From DATARH01 sp036489765 (lineage in GTDB: Bacteria > Pseudomonadota > Alphaproteobacteria > ATCC43930 > CGMCC-115725): 64,000 nucleotides of DNA. The position numbers were made by a program, and so were the translations under genes. Below, one piece after another: positions 18,956-28,156 of this stretch. The first letter of the stretch is position 1. Each line of letters opens with the position of its first letter. The stretch covers positions 1-64,000 of the forward strand of contig DASXFE010000157.1 in NCBI GenBank assembly GCA_036489765.1, read 5' to 3'. The notes under the pieces are model-generated. The model made no database searches. It saw only the letters and a program-made list of their open reading frames with translations, and was not told the DNA's origin.

Positions 18956-19279
18956 ATGGCCGACTATCGCATCTACTTCATCGGGCCGGCCATGATCCAA
19001 GGTCGGCATGATTTCAGCGCCGACAACGATCAATCCGCAGTCGAAATGGCTTTTGCCCTGTTCGACGCCTGCTCGGATAGCTGTCAGTCGTTCGACCTCT
19101 GGCAAGCCGCTCGCCCTATCCCGGTCCCTCGCTTGTTTCGGCCGACTCCGTTCAATCAGCTGTCGGCGGCACAGCAAGAGTGTGTCGTCGATACCGAGGA
19201 ACGGATCGCCCGCAGCCAGTGGCACGTAGCGAACAGCCGCCGCCTGCTTGAAAGACTCGAAGCGAAAAGGCCCTTCTAG
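18956..19279 (+). CDS. conserved-looking hypothetical protein
   Basis: The ATG at 18956 is preceded by TGGAGG at good spacing, supporting a 107-residue protein that begins MADYRIYFIGPAMIQGRHDF. It shows no signal peptide or membrane span; the middle contains several cysteines (in a DACSDSCQ stretch) and the C-terminal third looks helical and charged. Short proteins with this kind of N-terminus are frequent and uncharacterised in rhizobial genomes. I cannot assign a function. Confidence 0.6.
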   Translation: MADYRIYFIGPAMIQGRHDFSADNDQSAVEMAFALFDACSDSCQSFDLWQAARPIPVPRLFRPTPFNQLSAAQQECVVDTEERIARSQWHVANSRRLLERLEAKRPF

Positions 19280-19363
19280 CGGCGTCCCAGCTCATTCCCG
19301 CCGCACCAATCGCCGCGCCTGACGGTCTAGTTCCGCGAAAGACCGGCGGGGTCACAAATAGAT

Positions 19364-20659
19364 CTATTCCCCGAATACGCGGCGAAAGATCGTGTCGACG
19401 TGCTTGGTGTGATAGGTCGTGTCGAAGGAGCCGTCGATCGCCTTGGCGTCGAGATAGCGGGTGATCTCGGGGTCGGCTTTGAGCAGGTCGGCGAAGCGGC
19501 CGCCGCCGTGCCATGACGCCATCGCGTGCTTTTGCACGAGGCGGTAAGCGTCCTCGCGGCTCATTCCGGCCTGAGTGAGCGCCAGCAGGAAGCGCTGCGA
19601 ATCGACGAGGCCGCCGAGCGCGTCGAGATTGGCCTGCATCCGCTCGGAATAGACGATCAGCTTGTCGACAAGGCCGGTGAGGCGTGCCAGCGCGAAGTCG
19701 AGCCCGATCGTCGCGTCGGGGGCGATGATGCGCTCGACCGACGAATGCGAGATATCGCGCTCGTGCCAGGTGACGACATTCTCGAGGGCCGGGATCACCG
19801 TCGAGCGGATCACCCGCGACAGGCCGGTCAGGTTTTCGGAGAGGATCGGGTTGCGCTTGTGCGGCATCGCCGACGAGCCTTTTTGCCCCTCGGCGAAATA
19901 CTCGGCCGCCTCGCGCACCTCGGTGCGCTGCAGATGGCGGATCTCGGTCGCGAGCCGCTCGATCGCCGCCGCGATCAGCGCGAGCACGGTGAAGAAGGCG
20001 GCATGGCGGTCGCGCGGGATGATCTGGGTCGACACCGGCTCGGGAGAGAGGCCGAGCTGTTTCGCGACATGCGCTTCGACGCGCGGGTCGATATTGGCGA
20101 AGGTGCCGACAGCGCCGGAGATCGCGCAGGTCGCGATCTCCTTGCGCGCGGCCACGAGGCGGTCGCGGTTGCGGGCGAACTCGGCCCAGTGGCCGGCGAG
20201 TTTCAGCCCGAACGTGGTCGGCTCGGCATGGATGCCGTGGCTGCGGGCGATCGTCGGGGTCATCTTGTGCTCGACCGCTCGGCGCTTCAGGGCGGCGAGA
20301 AGGCCGTCGAGGTCGGCGAGGAGGATATCGGCGGCCTGGGTGAGCTGGACGGCGAGGCAGGTATCGAGCACGTCGCTCGAGGTCATGCCCTGATGGACGA
20401 AGCGCGCCTCGGGGCCGACATGCTCAGCGACGTTGGTCAGGAACGCGATCGTCTCGTGATGGACCTCGCGCTCGATCTCGCGGATGCGGTCGACCTCGAA
20501 CTTGCCGCGCTCGCGCACTGCCTTGGCCGTGCCGGGCGGGACCACGCCGAGCTCTTCCTGCGCCTCACAGGCAAAGGCTTCTATGTCGAGCTGGATGCGG
20601 AAATAATTCTCGGGCCGCCAGATCGCCGCCATTGCGGGGCGGCTGTAGCGCGGGATCAT
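19364..20659 (-). CDS. purB: adenylosuccinate lyase
   Basis: PurB catalyses two beta-eliminations in purine synthesis, releasing fumarate from SAICAR and from adenylosuccinate. The 431-residue product opens MIPRYSRPAM and carries VHQGMTSSDVLDT, ARSHGIHAEPT, and the signature loop GSSAMPHKRNPI of the fumarase/aspartase superfamily. Its start overlaps the stop of the RluA-like gene by four bases. It adds to the purine genes purL, purQ and purS in this window. Confidence 0.97.
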   Translation of the reverse strand: MIPRYSRPAMAAIWRPENYFRIQLDIEAFACEAQEELGVVPPGTAKAVRERGKFEVDRIREIEREVHHETIAFLTNVAEHVGPEARFVHQGMTSSDVLDTCLAVQLTQAADILLADLDGLLAALKRRAVEHKMTPTIARSHGIHAEPTTFGLKLAGHWAEFARNRDRLVAARKEIATCAISGAVGTFANIDPRVEAHVAKQLGLSPEPVSTQIIPRDRHAAFFTVLALIAAAIERLATEIRHLQRTEVREAAEYFAEGQKGSSAMPHKRNPILSENLTGLSRVIRSTVIPALENVVTWHERDISHSSVERIIAPDATIGLDFALARLTGLVDKLIVYSERMQANLDALGGLVDSQRFLLALTQAGMSREDAYRLVQKHAMASWHGGGRFADLLKADPEITRYLDAKAIDGSFDTTYHTKHVDTIFRRVFGE

Positions 20660-21348
20660 GCGGGAATGGCCTCCGCCGTTAGAGCCGGATCATAGCCCAA
20701 CCCGCCGAGCGCCGCGAGCATGTGCGCCGGTACCGGCGCCGCCGCTGCAATCGGGTCGCGGGCCGGGTAGAGCGGCAGCGAAATCGCCCGGGCATGAAGA
20801 AGGAGCGGCGAATCGCCAGGGCCACCATAGGCGGGGTCGCCGACGACGGGGCAGCCGAGCCGCGCGCAATGCACCCGAATCTGATGCGTCCTGCCCGTCA
20901 GCGGCCGCAATTCCAGCCACGCCCGGCCGTTGGCGGTGCCGAGGATGCGGTATTCGGTGACGGCGGATTGCCCGACAGCGTCGACGATCATCCGCCAGCC
21001 CCGGCCGCGGGTTTCTTTCTTCAAGGGCGCGTCGATCCTCCCTTCCGGCTCCTTGGGGACACCGGCGACGACCGCCCAGTACGTCTTCTCGACCCGCCCC
21101 GTCGAAAACAGCGCGCCAAGCTTGCGGAGCGCCTTTGGATGACGCCCGAGCACGAGGCAGCCGCTCGTGTCGCGATCGAGGCGATGGGCGAGGGCGGGCT
21201 GGTTTCTCAGCCCGAACCGCAGCGCATCGAACCCCTGCTCGAGGTTGGGTCCGCCGCCCGGCCCGGCATGGACCGGGATGCCGGCGGGCTTGTCGATGAT
21301 CAGCATCAGCCCGTCGCGGTACAGCACACGATCGAGGAGGTTCAGCAT
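20656..21348 (-). CDS. RluA family pseudouridine synthase
   Basis: This enzyme isomerises uridine to pseudouridine in rRNA or tRNA. I start it at the ATG at 21348 (MLNLLDRVLYRDG), giving 230 residues; the longer in-frame extension runs into a dispersed repeat and is not protein-like. The catalytic aspartate is Asp58 in HRLDRDTSG, and LRPLTGRTHQIRVH and LLLHA follow as in RluA/RluC/TruC-like enzymes. It has no S4 domain, so it is a short RluA-type member; the target uridine cannot be told from sequence. It is coupled to purB. Confidence 0.92.
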   Translation of the reverse strand: MLNLLDRVLYRDGLMLIIDKPAGIPVHAGPGGGPNLEQGFDALRFGLRNQPALAHRLDRDTSGCLVLGRHPKALRKLGALFSTGRVEKTYWAVVAGVPKEPEGRIDAPLKKETRGRGWRMIVDAVGQSAVTEYRILGTANGRAWLELRPLTGRTHQIRVHCARLGCPVVGDPAYGGPGDSPLLLHARAISLPLYPARDPIAAAAPVPAHMLAALGGLGYDPALTAEAIPA

Positions 21349-21392
21349 TCCGGGAACATCGGGGCTGAGGGCGTCAATCGCAATAGAAAGAG

Positions 21393-21535
21393 GGGTTCGC
21401 CACGAAGACCACACCACGGAGGGTACGGGGGCGCGCGGCGTGCGTGACAACCAGGCCGCCTCTGTGGCGATTTCTGGCGCTGTGCGCCTTTTTCTTCGTG
21501 TTCTTCGTGCCTTCGTGGTGAAACCTCCCGCACGG
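21393..21535. repeat. imperfect inverted repeat, CCACGAAG family
   Basis: The left edge reads GGTTCGCCACGAAGACCAC and the right edge TTCTTCGTGCCTTCGTGGTG then AAACC, self-complementary around a less conserved centre. Such CACGAAG-type units are common intergenic repeats in many genomes. It occupies the gap between the pseudouridine synthase and a cupin gene. No second copy was found in this window. Confidence 0.55.
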
Positions 21536-21572
21536 CGTTAGCCTGGCGAAGGGCATCCGACGGGAGTGCAGG

Positions 21573-22073
21573 ATGGAGATCGAGACGCTTGAGCTTGCCG
21601 ATGACGGGGTCGTGCCGAACAACACCTTGCCGCTCGTCGTCTATCGCGGGGTGCTGAGCGACGGGAACGACCGGGCCCGGGAGTGCATCGCGCTGTTCAA
21701 CAGGAACGGCTGGCCGAACCCGTGGCGCAACGGTATCTACGGGCATCACCACTATCACAGCACCGCCCACGAGGTGCTCGGCATCGCCGCGGGCTCGGCC
21801 CGGGTGCGGCTTGGCGGCGAGAAGGGCGAGAGCATCGAACTCCGCGCCGGCGACGTCGTCGTCATCCCGGCTGGTGTCGCGCACAAATGCGAAGCGGCGA
21901 GCGGCGACCTTCTGGTGATCGGGTCCTATCCTGACGGGCAGAGCCCGGACATCTGCCGCGCCAAGGCCGCCGAACACGACCGCGCCGCGGCCAATGTCGC
22001 GCGTGTTGCGCTACCCGCGAACGATCCGGTCAAGGGTGGTGTCGGGCCGCTGTTCGATTACTGGGGGCGCTAG
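21573..22073 (+). CDS. cupin domain protein, YjlB-like
   Basis: The 166-residue protein is a single cupin barrel. Metal-binding candidates are the histidine-rich GHHHYHSTAHEVLG motif (cupin motif 1) and the later GDVVVIPAGVAHKC (motif 2). The N-terminus PNNTLPLVVYRGVL resembles the YjlB group, which is uncharacterised. Its 3' end overlaps a convergent lipoprotein gene by about 60 bases. No pathway can be named; cupins are common sugar- or amino-acid-modifying enzymes. Confidence 0.82.
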   Translation: MEIETLELADDGVVPNNTLPLVVYRGVLSDGNDRARECIALFNRNGWPNPWRNGIYGHHHYHSTAHEVLGIAAGSARVRLGGEKGESIELRAGDVVVIPAGVAHKCEAASGDLLVIGSYPDGQSPDICRAKAAEHDRAAANVARVALPANDPVKGGVGPLFDYWGR

Positions 22074-22376
22074 CGCGGCGCAGCGTCCTGCATAGACGAT
22101 GTTGCCGCCGTTCCCGAACGGCCCGTTGACCTCGGGCTCGAAGCGGCGCGAATCGACGACGTAGCCGTTTGCGCACATGTCATGCGCTTTGAGCGCATCG
22201 GCGAGCCAGTCGCGGCGGATGCGTTCGGCGACGCCGTCGTCGTTCACGGTCATGACCGTGTTGGTGTGGGCGCTATAGATGAAGCCATTGGGAGCGGTGG
22301 CGGCAAAACCCTCGATCCGCGCGGTGCCGGCGCAGCCGGCAAGGGCGAGTAGACACATGACGGCAACGACGCGCAT
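22011..22376 (-). CDS. putative lipoprotein
   Basis: From the ATG at 22376 the 121-residue product has a type II signal peptide ending LALAGC, so Cys15 would be lipidated and the protein anchored to a membrane. The mature part (about 105 residues) has three further cysteines in MCAN, GRCAA and the middle, and no recognised domain. Its 3' end overlaps the convergent cupin gene, so one of the two C-termini may be coding on both strands. Function unknown. Confidence 0.6.
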   Translation of the reverse strand: MRVVAVMCLLALAGCAGTARIEGFAATAPNGFIYSAHTNTVMTVNDDGVAERIRRDWLADALKAHDMCANGYVVDSRRFEPEVNGPFGNGGNIVYAGRCAALAPPVIEQRPDTTLDRIVRG

Positions 22377-22498
22377 CGAACCGGGCCTCCAACCGCATCC
22401 GCGCCACTCTATTCCCCAATCCGTGCCACGGGGCAAGAGCGGGCGAAATGTTTTCCGCGAATTGCCGTTATCGTACCGCCGGAGGCAATGAGGGCGGG

Positions 22499-23533
22499 AT
22501 GGAGAGGCACAACAATTTCGACCTGCTGCGGCTGCTGGCCGCCCTGTCGGTGATCTTTTCCCACGCCTTTCTTCTGGCCGAGAACTCGCAAGACCACGAT
22601 CCGCTGATGATCGTGACCGGCGGGCAGACCATCCTCGGTCTCGTCGGCGTGTTCATGTTTTTCACGATCAGCGGCTATCTGATCTCGCAGAGCTTCGAGG
22701 CGACCCCGTCACCCTGGGTGTTCCTGGCGAAGCGGGCGCTAAGGACTTTTCCGGGGCTCATCGCCTGCCTTTGCGTCTGCGTGTTCGTGATCGGCCCGGC
22801 GGTCTCTTCGTTGCCGCCGTCGGAGTATTTCACCCGGCCCCAGACCTATCTCTTCCTCCTCCATAACGCCGTGCTCGACATCGATTACAACCGCCTGCCC
22901 GGAGTCGAGTTCTGGCACAACAATATCGGCGGCATCATCGACGGGCCGCTGTGGAGCCTGCCGAGCGAGGCGCTGCTCTACCTCGTGCTATGCACCCTCG
23001 GCCTGTGCCGCCTGCTCACGGTTCCGGTTACCCTGGTCATGATCGCGGGCGGGGTCGTCTGCCTCAAAGTCGACACCTCGGGCGCATTGATCGGCAGCAC
23101 CGGCTGGCTGATGGGGTTCTTTGCCGCCGGGATGTGCGCATATCGGCTGCGGGGACCGCGGTTCTTCGAGTGGAAATGGATCTGGCTCGCCGTCGCCGGG
23201 CTGGTGGTCAGCGTGCCGGCGCGGGTGTTCGTACCGGCTTTTCCGGTGTTCGGCAGCTTCCTCATTCTGCGGCTCGCGCTCGAACCACGGCTGCCGCCGA
23301 TCCGCGCGGCGCGGTACGGCGATCTGTCGTACGGGCTCTACATCTACGGCTGGCCGATCGAGCAATGCGTCGTCTACGCGAGCGGCGGCCACATCACATG
23401 GTGGGCGCTGTTCCTGATCTCGACGGCGATCGCGGTGCCGACGGCGTTTCTGTCGTGGCACCTCGTCGAGAAACGCTGCCGCTGGCGGCGGCCTGCGGTC
23501 AGGCGGCAGGGGCTCGCGCCCGTCCGTATATAG
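22499..23533 (+). CDS. acyltransferase 3 family membrane protein
   Basis: The ATG at 22499 gives 344 residues beginning MERHNNFDLLRLLAALSVIF, a classic acyltransferase 3 (OafA/NodX-like) start with the catalytic-type histidine in FSHAF. About ten hydrophobic segments follow. These integral membrane enzymes move acetyl or other acyl groups onto extracellular sugars, LPS O-antigen or other polymers. The substrate is unknown and no polysaccharide cluster lies next to it. Confidence 0.85.
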   Translation: MERHNNFDLLRLLAALSVIFSHAFLLAENSQDHDPLMIVTGGQTILGLVGVFMFFTISGYLISQSFEATPSPWVFLAKRALRTFPGLIACLCVCVFVIGPAVSSLPPSEYFTRPQTYLFLLHNAVLDIDYNRLPGVEFWHNNIGGIIDGPLWSLPSEALLYLVLCTLGLCRLLTVPVTLVMIAGGVVCLKVDTSGALIGSTGWLMGFFAAGMCAYRLRGPRFFEWKWIWLAVAGLVVSVPARVFVPAFPVFGSFLILRLALEPRLPPIRAARYGDLSYGLYIYGWPIEQCVVYASGGHITWWALFLISTAIAVPTAFLSWHLVEKRCRWRRPAVRRQGLAPVRI

Positions 23534-23545
23534 AAGCGCGCCGGA

Positions 23546-24880
23546 CTAGGCGGTCACGGTCGCCTTTGTCGCGGCGATCGCCGCGATCTGCCGTCCGCGG
23601 ATCGGCTTCAGTACGAAGAGCGCGAGCAGCACCACCGCGAAATTCATCAGCGCGGTGACGACGAAGACCATATGCCAGCTTCCCGTCGCGCCCTTGATCA
23701 CGTTGGCGAGCGGCACGAGGAATGCCGACGCGCCTTTCGACGTGTAGAGGAAGCTCAGGTTGGCGGTTGCGTATTTCGGGCCGAACGTGTCGGTGCAGGT
23801 CGACGGAAAGAGGCTGAAGATCTCGCCCCAGGTCAGGAAGATGAGGGCGGCGCAGATGATGAAGCCCCACGGCGAGCCGCCGGCCGAGCCGAGCAGCCAA
23901 TAGCTGATCCCGCCGAGCGAAAACGCGAGCGCCATCGTGTATTCGCGCCCGATATTGTCCGAGATCCAGCCGAAGAGCGGTCGCGCCCCGCCGTTCGCGA
24001 CGTTGTCGACGATCAGCGCCACGGTGAGGGCCGTCGCGCCGAACAGCACCGGCTCGTTGGCGATCTTGAAATCGCGGGCGATCAGCGCGATCTGCGCCGT
24101 GGCCATCAGCCCGCTCGCCGAGACGAGCAGGAACATCAGGTAAAGCAGCCAGAACACCGGCGTCGCCAGCATCTCCGCGGGCGTGTAGCTGCGGGTCGTC
24201 TGGATTACCGTGACGGTCTTCGGCGCCGGCACCTCACCGGCCTCGGGCGCGCGCAGGAACCACGCGAGGATAAAGGCGCCGAGCCCCTGTCCGATGCCGA
24301 AGAGCATGAAGGCAATTTCATAGCCCGAGCCCGCGATCACCGCGCGGATCGGAATGACGGTCAAGGCAGCGCCGGCCCCGAACCCGGCAGCGGTCAACCC
24401 CACCGCGAGACCACGACGGTCGGGGAACCATTTGACCGAATTGCCGACGCAGGTGGCGTAGATCGCGCCGGCGCCGGTGCCGGTAAGCGCCGCGGCGAGA
24501 TAGAGCATCCCGAGCGAGGCCGCGTGGGCGTTCGCCCACCAGCCGAGCGCAACCAGCACCCCGCCGAACGCGATCATGTACGGCGGTCCGCGCCGTGCGC
24601 CGAGCCGGTCGACGAGCCACCCTTCGATCGGCGTGAGCCACGTCTCGAGCGCGACGAATACGCTGAACGCCACCTGGATTTCCGCGGCCGTCCAGCCGTG
24701 CGCCTTTTGCATCGGCGCGACGAACAGGGTCCAGCCGTACTGGAAATTGGCGATCAGGATCATGCAGGCAACGCCAAGCGCAAGCTGCGCCCAACGCCCG
24801 CCGTTGGAAATTCCCGACCCGCGTGCGGGCAAACTCTGAGCCAAGGTTCTGCCTCCCCCCGGGGCGACTCGGTCGCCCAT
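23546..24880 (-). CDS. MFS transporter, oxalate/formate antiporter (OFA) type, copy A
   Basis: This is a 12-span major facilitator close to the OFA family, including FQYGWTLFVAPM at the first span and the GxGxGAIYATCVGNSVKWFPDRRGLA block between spans. OFA members exchange organic anions such as oxalate, formate, lactate or pyruvate; the substrate here is not determined. I chose the ATG at 24880; an upstream ATG at 25000 would add 40 untypical residues. It is divergently arranged with a clearly homologous copy at 25,244-26,566. Confidence 0.85.
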   Translation of the reverse strand: MGDRVAPGGGRTLAQSLPARGSGISNGGRWAQLALGVACMILIANFQYGWTLFVAPMQKAHGWTAAEIQVAFSVFVALETWLTPIEGWLVDRLGARRGPPYMIAFGGVLVALGWWANAHAASLGMLYLAAALTGTGAGAIYATCVGNSVKWFPDRRGLAVGLTAAGFGAGAALTVIPIRAVIAGSGYEIAFMLFGIGQGLGAFILAWFLRAPEAGEVPAPKTVTVIQTTRSYTPAEMLATPVFWLLYLMFLLVSASGLMATAQIALIARDFKIANEPVLFGATALTVALIVDNVANGGARPLFGWISDNIGREYTMALAFSLGGISYWLLGSAGGSPWGFIICAALIFLTWGEIFSLFPSTCTDTFGPKYATANLSFLYTSKGASAFLVPLANVIKGATGSWHMVFVVTALMNFAVVLLALFVLKPIRGRQIAAIAATKATVTA

Positions 24881-25243
24881 TTGGCGGCGGCATTTATTCC
24901 TTTCGGTGGAGCGAGGCAAGCCCGCTGATCGTAATACGCTCACGGCTTTGTGAGAGGGCGCGGGAATAAAGGCGAGATCATAAACTTGAGCATGGTGCAA
25001 AGACTTGGGACAACAGTCGGTCTAGGTAGTCTCTCCGCTCCGCCGGGAGGGCAAATCGCGCGGGGCGTGCGCCCGTCTGTCACATTTGATGCGACCCAAC
25101 GTTTGCTAGTCTAGGACTGAGAGGGCGTTTCCGAACATTGGGGATTATTCGAGCCGATCGCGTGGCGCGCATAGCTAACGAAGGCTCATCGGTCGCTGGC
25201 TCCGCCCGGACTGCAATAAAGCCAATAATACGGAGGGACGGAA
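24881..25243. other. divergent intergenic region between two MFS genes
   Basis: This 363-base gap holds the 5' ends of two divergent paralogues and no protein gene. It contains a short palindrome AGTCTAGGACT at 25,108-25,118, a related GTCTAGGTAGTC at about 25,019-25,030, and GGAGGGACGGAA as the ribosome-binding site of the plus-strand gene. A shared regulator site is plausible but unproven. Confidence 0.5.
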
Positions 25244-26566
25244 ATGGCCCGCAGCGTTCAGGGCAATCCCGAAGCGGCGCGATCGTACCAGCGCTATCGC
25301 TGGCTCCAGCTCGTGCTGGGCATCGTCTGCATGGCGTCGGTCGCCAATCTGCAATACGGCTGGACCCTGTTCGTCCTGCCGATACAGCACCAGTTCGGTT
25401 GGTCCAAGGCCGAGATCCAGGTCGCCTTCACGATCTTCATCTTGTGCGAGACATGGCTGGTGCCGTTCGAGGGCTACATCGTCGACAAGATCGGGCCGCG
25501 CTTCATGATCGCGGCGGGCGGCGTCGCGACGTTCGTCGCCTGGGCGATCGACTCCTACGCCTCGTCGCTGTGGATGCTCTATCTCGGCGGGGCCGTCGCC
25601 GGATTTGCCGGCGGTGCCGTCTATGGGACCTGCGTCGGCAATGCGCTGAAATGGTTTCCCGACAAACGCGGGCTCTGCGGCGGATTGACCGCGGCGGGGT
25701 TCGGCGCCGGCGCCGCGATCACGATAGCGCCGATCCGGGCGATGATCTCATCGAGCGGGTACCAGCACACGTTCTTCGTCTTCGCGCTGATCTATGGGGT
25801 GATCATCGTGGTCGTCTCGAACTTCATCCGCGCGCCCGGGACGGAAGAGATGCCGCCGATGGACAACATCAAGACGCTCCAAGGCGCCGAAGACGACGTG
25901 CCGCCGCAGCGCGCGGTGCGCTCGCCGATCTTCTGGATCATGTACCTGATGTTCTTCCTGGTTGCGGCCGGGGGGCTGATGTCCGCGGCCCAGCTATCGC
26001 CGATCGCCGCCGAGCGCGGGCTCTCCAATCAGCTCGTCACGATCTTCGGGATCACGACGCCGGCGATCGTCGCCGCGCTCACGTTCCACAGCATCACCAA
26101 CGGCGTCGGGCGGCCGCTCAACGGCTGGTTCTCGGATCATATCGGCCGCGCCAACATGATGGGCATCGCCTTCGGCCTCGAGGCGTTGTGCATCGCCGCT
26201 TTCGGGTTTTTCGGAACGACGGCGATCTCGTTCATCGTCACCGACGCGCTCGTCTTTCTGTTCTGGGGCGACATCTTCAGCCTGTTCGCCGCGACGGTGG
26301 GCGACGCGTTCGGGCGGAAATACGTCACCGTCAACTACGGCATCATGTACACGGCGAAGGGCGTGGCCTCGCTGTTGGTGCCGTTCGGAAATATTCTGAC
26401 CCACCTGACCGGAAGCTGGCATGCGGTCTATGCCGCCGGATGCGTGATGAACGCGGTTGCGGCGCTGCTCGGCTTCTTCGTGTTGCGGCCGGTCATCAAC
26501 GCGCGGCTCAAGACGGCGAGCGAGTTGCCGGCAGTGGCGCCGCAGTCGAGCGTCGTCCACACATAG
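25244..26566 (+). CDS. MFS transporter, oxalate/formate antiporter (OFA) type, copy B
   Basis: The 440-residue protein is a paralogue of the divergent copy A: both have NLQYGWTLFV-type span 1, AEIQVAF, VYGTCVGNALKWFPDKRGL and GLTAAGFGAGAA. Long loops follow spans 6 and 12. OFA carriers typically antiport dicarboxylates or monocarboxylates; the substrate is unknown. A strong GGAGG site precedes the ATG. The pair may have arisen by duplication and inversion and could share a control region. Confidence 0.9.
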   Translation: MARSVQGNPEAARSYQRYRWLQLVLGIVCMASVANLQYGWTLFVLPIQHQFGWSKAEIQVAFTIFILCETWLVPFEGYIVDKIGPRFMIAAGGVATFVAWAIDSYASSLWMLYLGGAVAGFAGGAVYGTCVGNALKWFPDKRGLCGGLTAAGFGAGAAITIAPIRAMISSSGYQHTFFVFALIYGVIIVVVSNFIRAPGTEEMPPMDNIKTLQGAEDDVPPQRAVRSPIFWIMYLMFFLVAAGGLMSAAQLSPIAAERGLSNQLVTIFGITTPAIVAALTFHSITNGVGRPLNGWFSDHIGRANMMGIAFGLEALCIAAFGFFGTTAISFIVTDALVFLFWGDIFSLFAATVGDAFGRKYVTVNYGIMYTAKGVASLLVPFGNILTHLTGSWHAVYAAGCVMNAVAALLGFFVLRPVINARLKTASELPAVAPQSSVVHT

Positions 26567-26644
26567 GGGGCTGCCGAGCGCTATTGCCGAGGCACGCCGG
26601 CAGTGCCATTTACCGCGCGCCTCCAACAGCGGATCGGTGGACCG

Positions 26645-28156
26645 ATGAGCAGAGCACTGATCGCGGCGTTGCTGCTGCTCGTCGCGGCGCCGCTCGCACA
26701 TGCCGACGACAAGCCGCCGGCGGCGGCGACACAGCTCCCGGCAAAGGTGGAAACCCGCCACTCGATCACGCTCGACGGCAAATCGCTCGGCTATCGCGCG
26801 ATCGCCGAAACCTTCGCGCTGACCGACCGGAAAGGCGACACCACCGCGTCGGTCTACACGGTCGCCTATGTCGCCGACGCGCCAGCGGGGAGCCAGCGCC
26901 CGGTCGCTTTCGTCTTCAATGGCGGGCCTGGCGCCGCGTCCGTCTTCCTGCACCTGGGCGCGCTCGGTCCGCGCATCCTCGAAACGCCCGGCGACGGGTC
27001 GCTGCCGAACCCGCCGTACAAGCTCGTCGACAATCCGAATTGCTGGCTCGCCTTTACCGACCTCGTCTTTGTCGATCCGGTCGGCACCGGGTTCAGCCAC
27101 GGTGAGGAGAAAAAGGCCGACGGCAAGGACGAGGGGAAAGGCGGCAACCCCGGCAAACAGTTCTGGAATGTCCGCGGCGATCTAACCTCGCTCGGTTCGG
27201 TGTTGAGGCTGTGGCTGACCCGGCATGAGCGCTGGCCGTCGCCGGTCTACCTCGTCGGCGAAAGCTACGGCGGCTATCGCGTCGCCGCGCTGGCGCAGAC
27301 GCTGGTGCAGGATATCGGCCTCACCCCGAACGGCCTCGTCATGATCTCGCCCGCGCTCGACATGAGCCTGATACGCGACAATATCGTCGATCCGATGGGC
27401 CCGGCGTTCGAGATCCCGTCCTACGCGGCGACCGCTGCCGCGCTCGCCGGCAAGCCGCTATCGGCCGACGACACCGCCAAGGTCGAGCAGTTCGCGCTTG
27501 GGGACTACATCAACGGGCTCACCCACATGACGGGGCTGCCCGCGAAGGACGATCCGTTCATCGCCAAGCTCGCCACGACGATCGGCCTCGACGACGATAC
27601 GGTCGCGCGCGACCGCGGCCGGGTGTCGAACATGATGTACGTGCGGATGGCGCGCCGCGACGAGCACCAGATCCTCAGCCTCTATGACGGCACCGTAAAG
27701 CGGGCGACGCGCGGCAACCCTTGGGATGACGAGGCCGGCGACCCTGTTCTCGTGCCGGCCACCGCGGCGTTCACCGCCGCCTTCAATGCCTACGCCCCGG
27801 ACGCGCTCGGCTATCACACCGAGCTGCCCTACCGCGTGCTGCCGCACGAGGTCAACCGCAGCTGGGATTGGGACGACGCCGGGAAGGGCGAGGGCGGGCT
27901 TGCCTTCGCGCTGACCCACCTCGAACAGGCGCTTCTCGCGCATCCGCAGACCAAGGTGCTGATCGCCAACGGGCGGCACGACCTCGTGACGCCCTACCTG
28001 TCGTCGCGCTGGCTGATCGACCAGCTATCGCTGCCGGCAGCGGTCCGCCAGGCGATCCGGATCAAGGTCTATGACGGCGGCCACATGCTGTACCTCCGCC
28101 ATGATTCGCTCGCCGCGCTCTCGCACGACGCGGCCGAGCTGTTCAGCGGGCGGTAG
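26645..28156 (+). CDS. S10 family serine carboxypeptidase-like protein, exported
   Basis: This is an alpha/beta-hydrolase of peptidase family S10, which removes C-terminal residues from peptides. The ATG at 26645 gives 503 residues with a Sec signal peptide ending near AHADD. The oxyanion region is FNGGPGAASVF; the triad is Ser207 in GESYGG, Asp446 in NGRHDLVTPY and His480 in GGHMLYLR. It is probably periplasmic or secreted. The 3' end overlaps the minus-strand DTW gene by 14 bases. The preceding MFS gene is about 80 bases upstream and may be co-transcribed, but the functions do not obviously fit together. Confidence 0.93.
   Translation: MSRALIAALLLLVAAPLAHADDKPPAAATQLPAKVETRHSITLDGKSLGYRAIAETFALTDRKGDTTASVYTVAYVADAPAGSQRPVAFVFNGGPGAASVFLHLGALGPRILETPGDGSLPNPPYKLVDNPNCWLAFTDLVFVDPVGTGFSHGEEKKADGKDEGKGGNPGKQFWNVRGDLTSLGSVLRLWLTRHERWPSPVYLVGESYGGYRVAALAQTLVQDIGLTPNGLVMISPALDMSLIRDNIVDPMGPAFEIPSYAATAAALAGKPLSADDTAKVEQFALGDYINGLTHMTGLPAKDDPFIAKLATTIGLDDDTVARDRGRVSNMMYVRMARRDEHQILSLYDGTVKRATRGNPWDDEAGDPVLVPATAAFTAAFNAYAPDALGYHTELPYRVLPHEVNRSWDWDDAGKGEGGLAFALTHLEQALLAHPQTKVLIANGRHDLVTPYLSSRWLIDQLSLPAAVRQAIRIKVYDGGHMLYLRHDSLAALSHDAAELFSGR

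Noticed and set aside
22988..23461. 157-residue minus-strand frame opposite the acyltransferase
   Set aside because: Very Arg/Pro/His-rich, without a ribosome-binding site; the plus-strand membrane protein explains the region.
25138..27105. 655-residue plus-strand frame across the MFS gene and the start of the S10 peptidase
   Set aside because: It runs out of frame through two well-supported genes.
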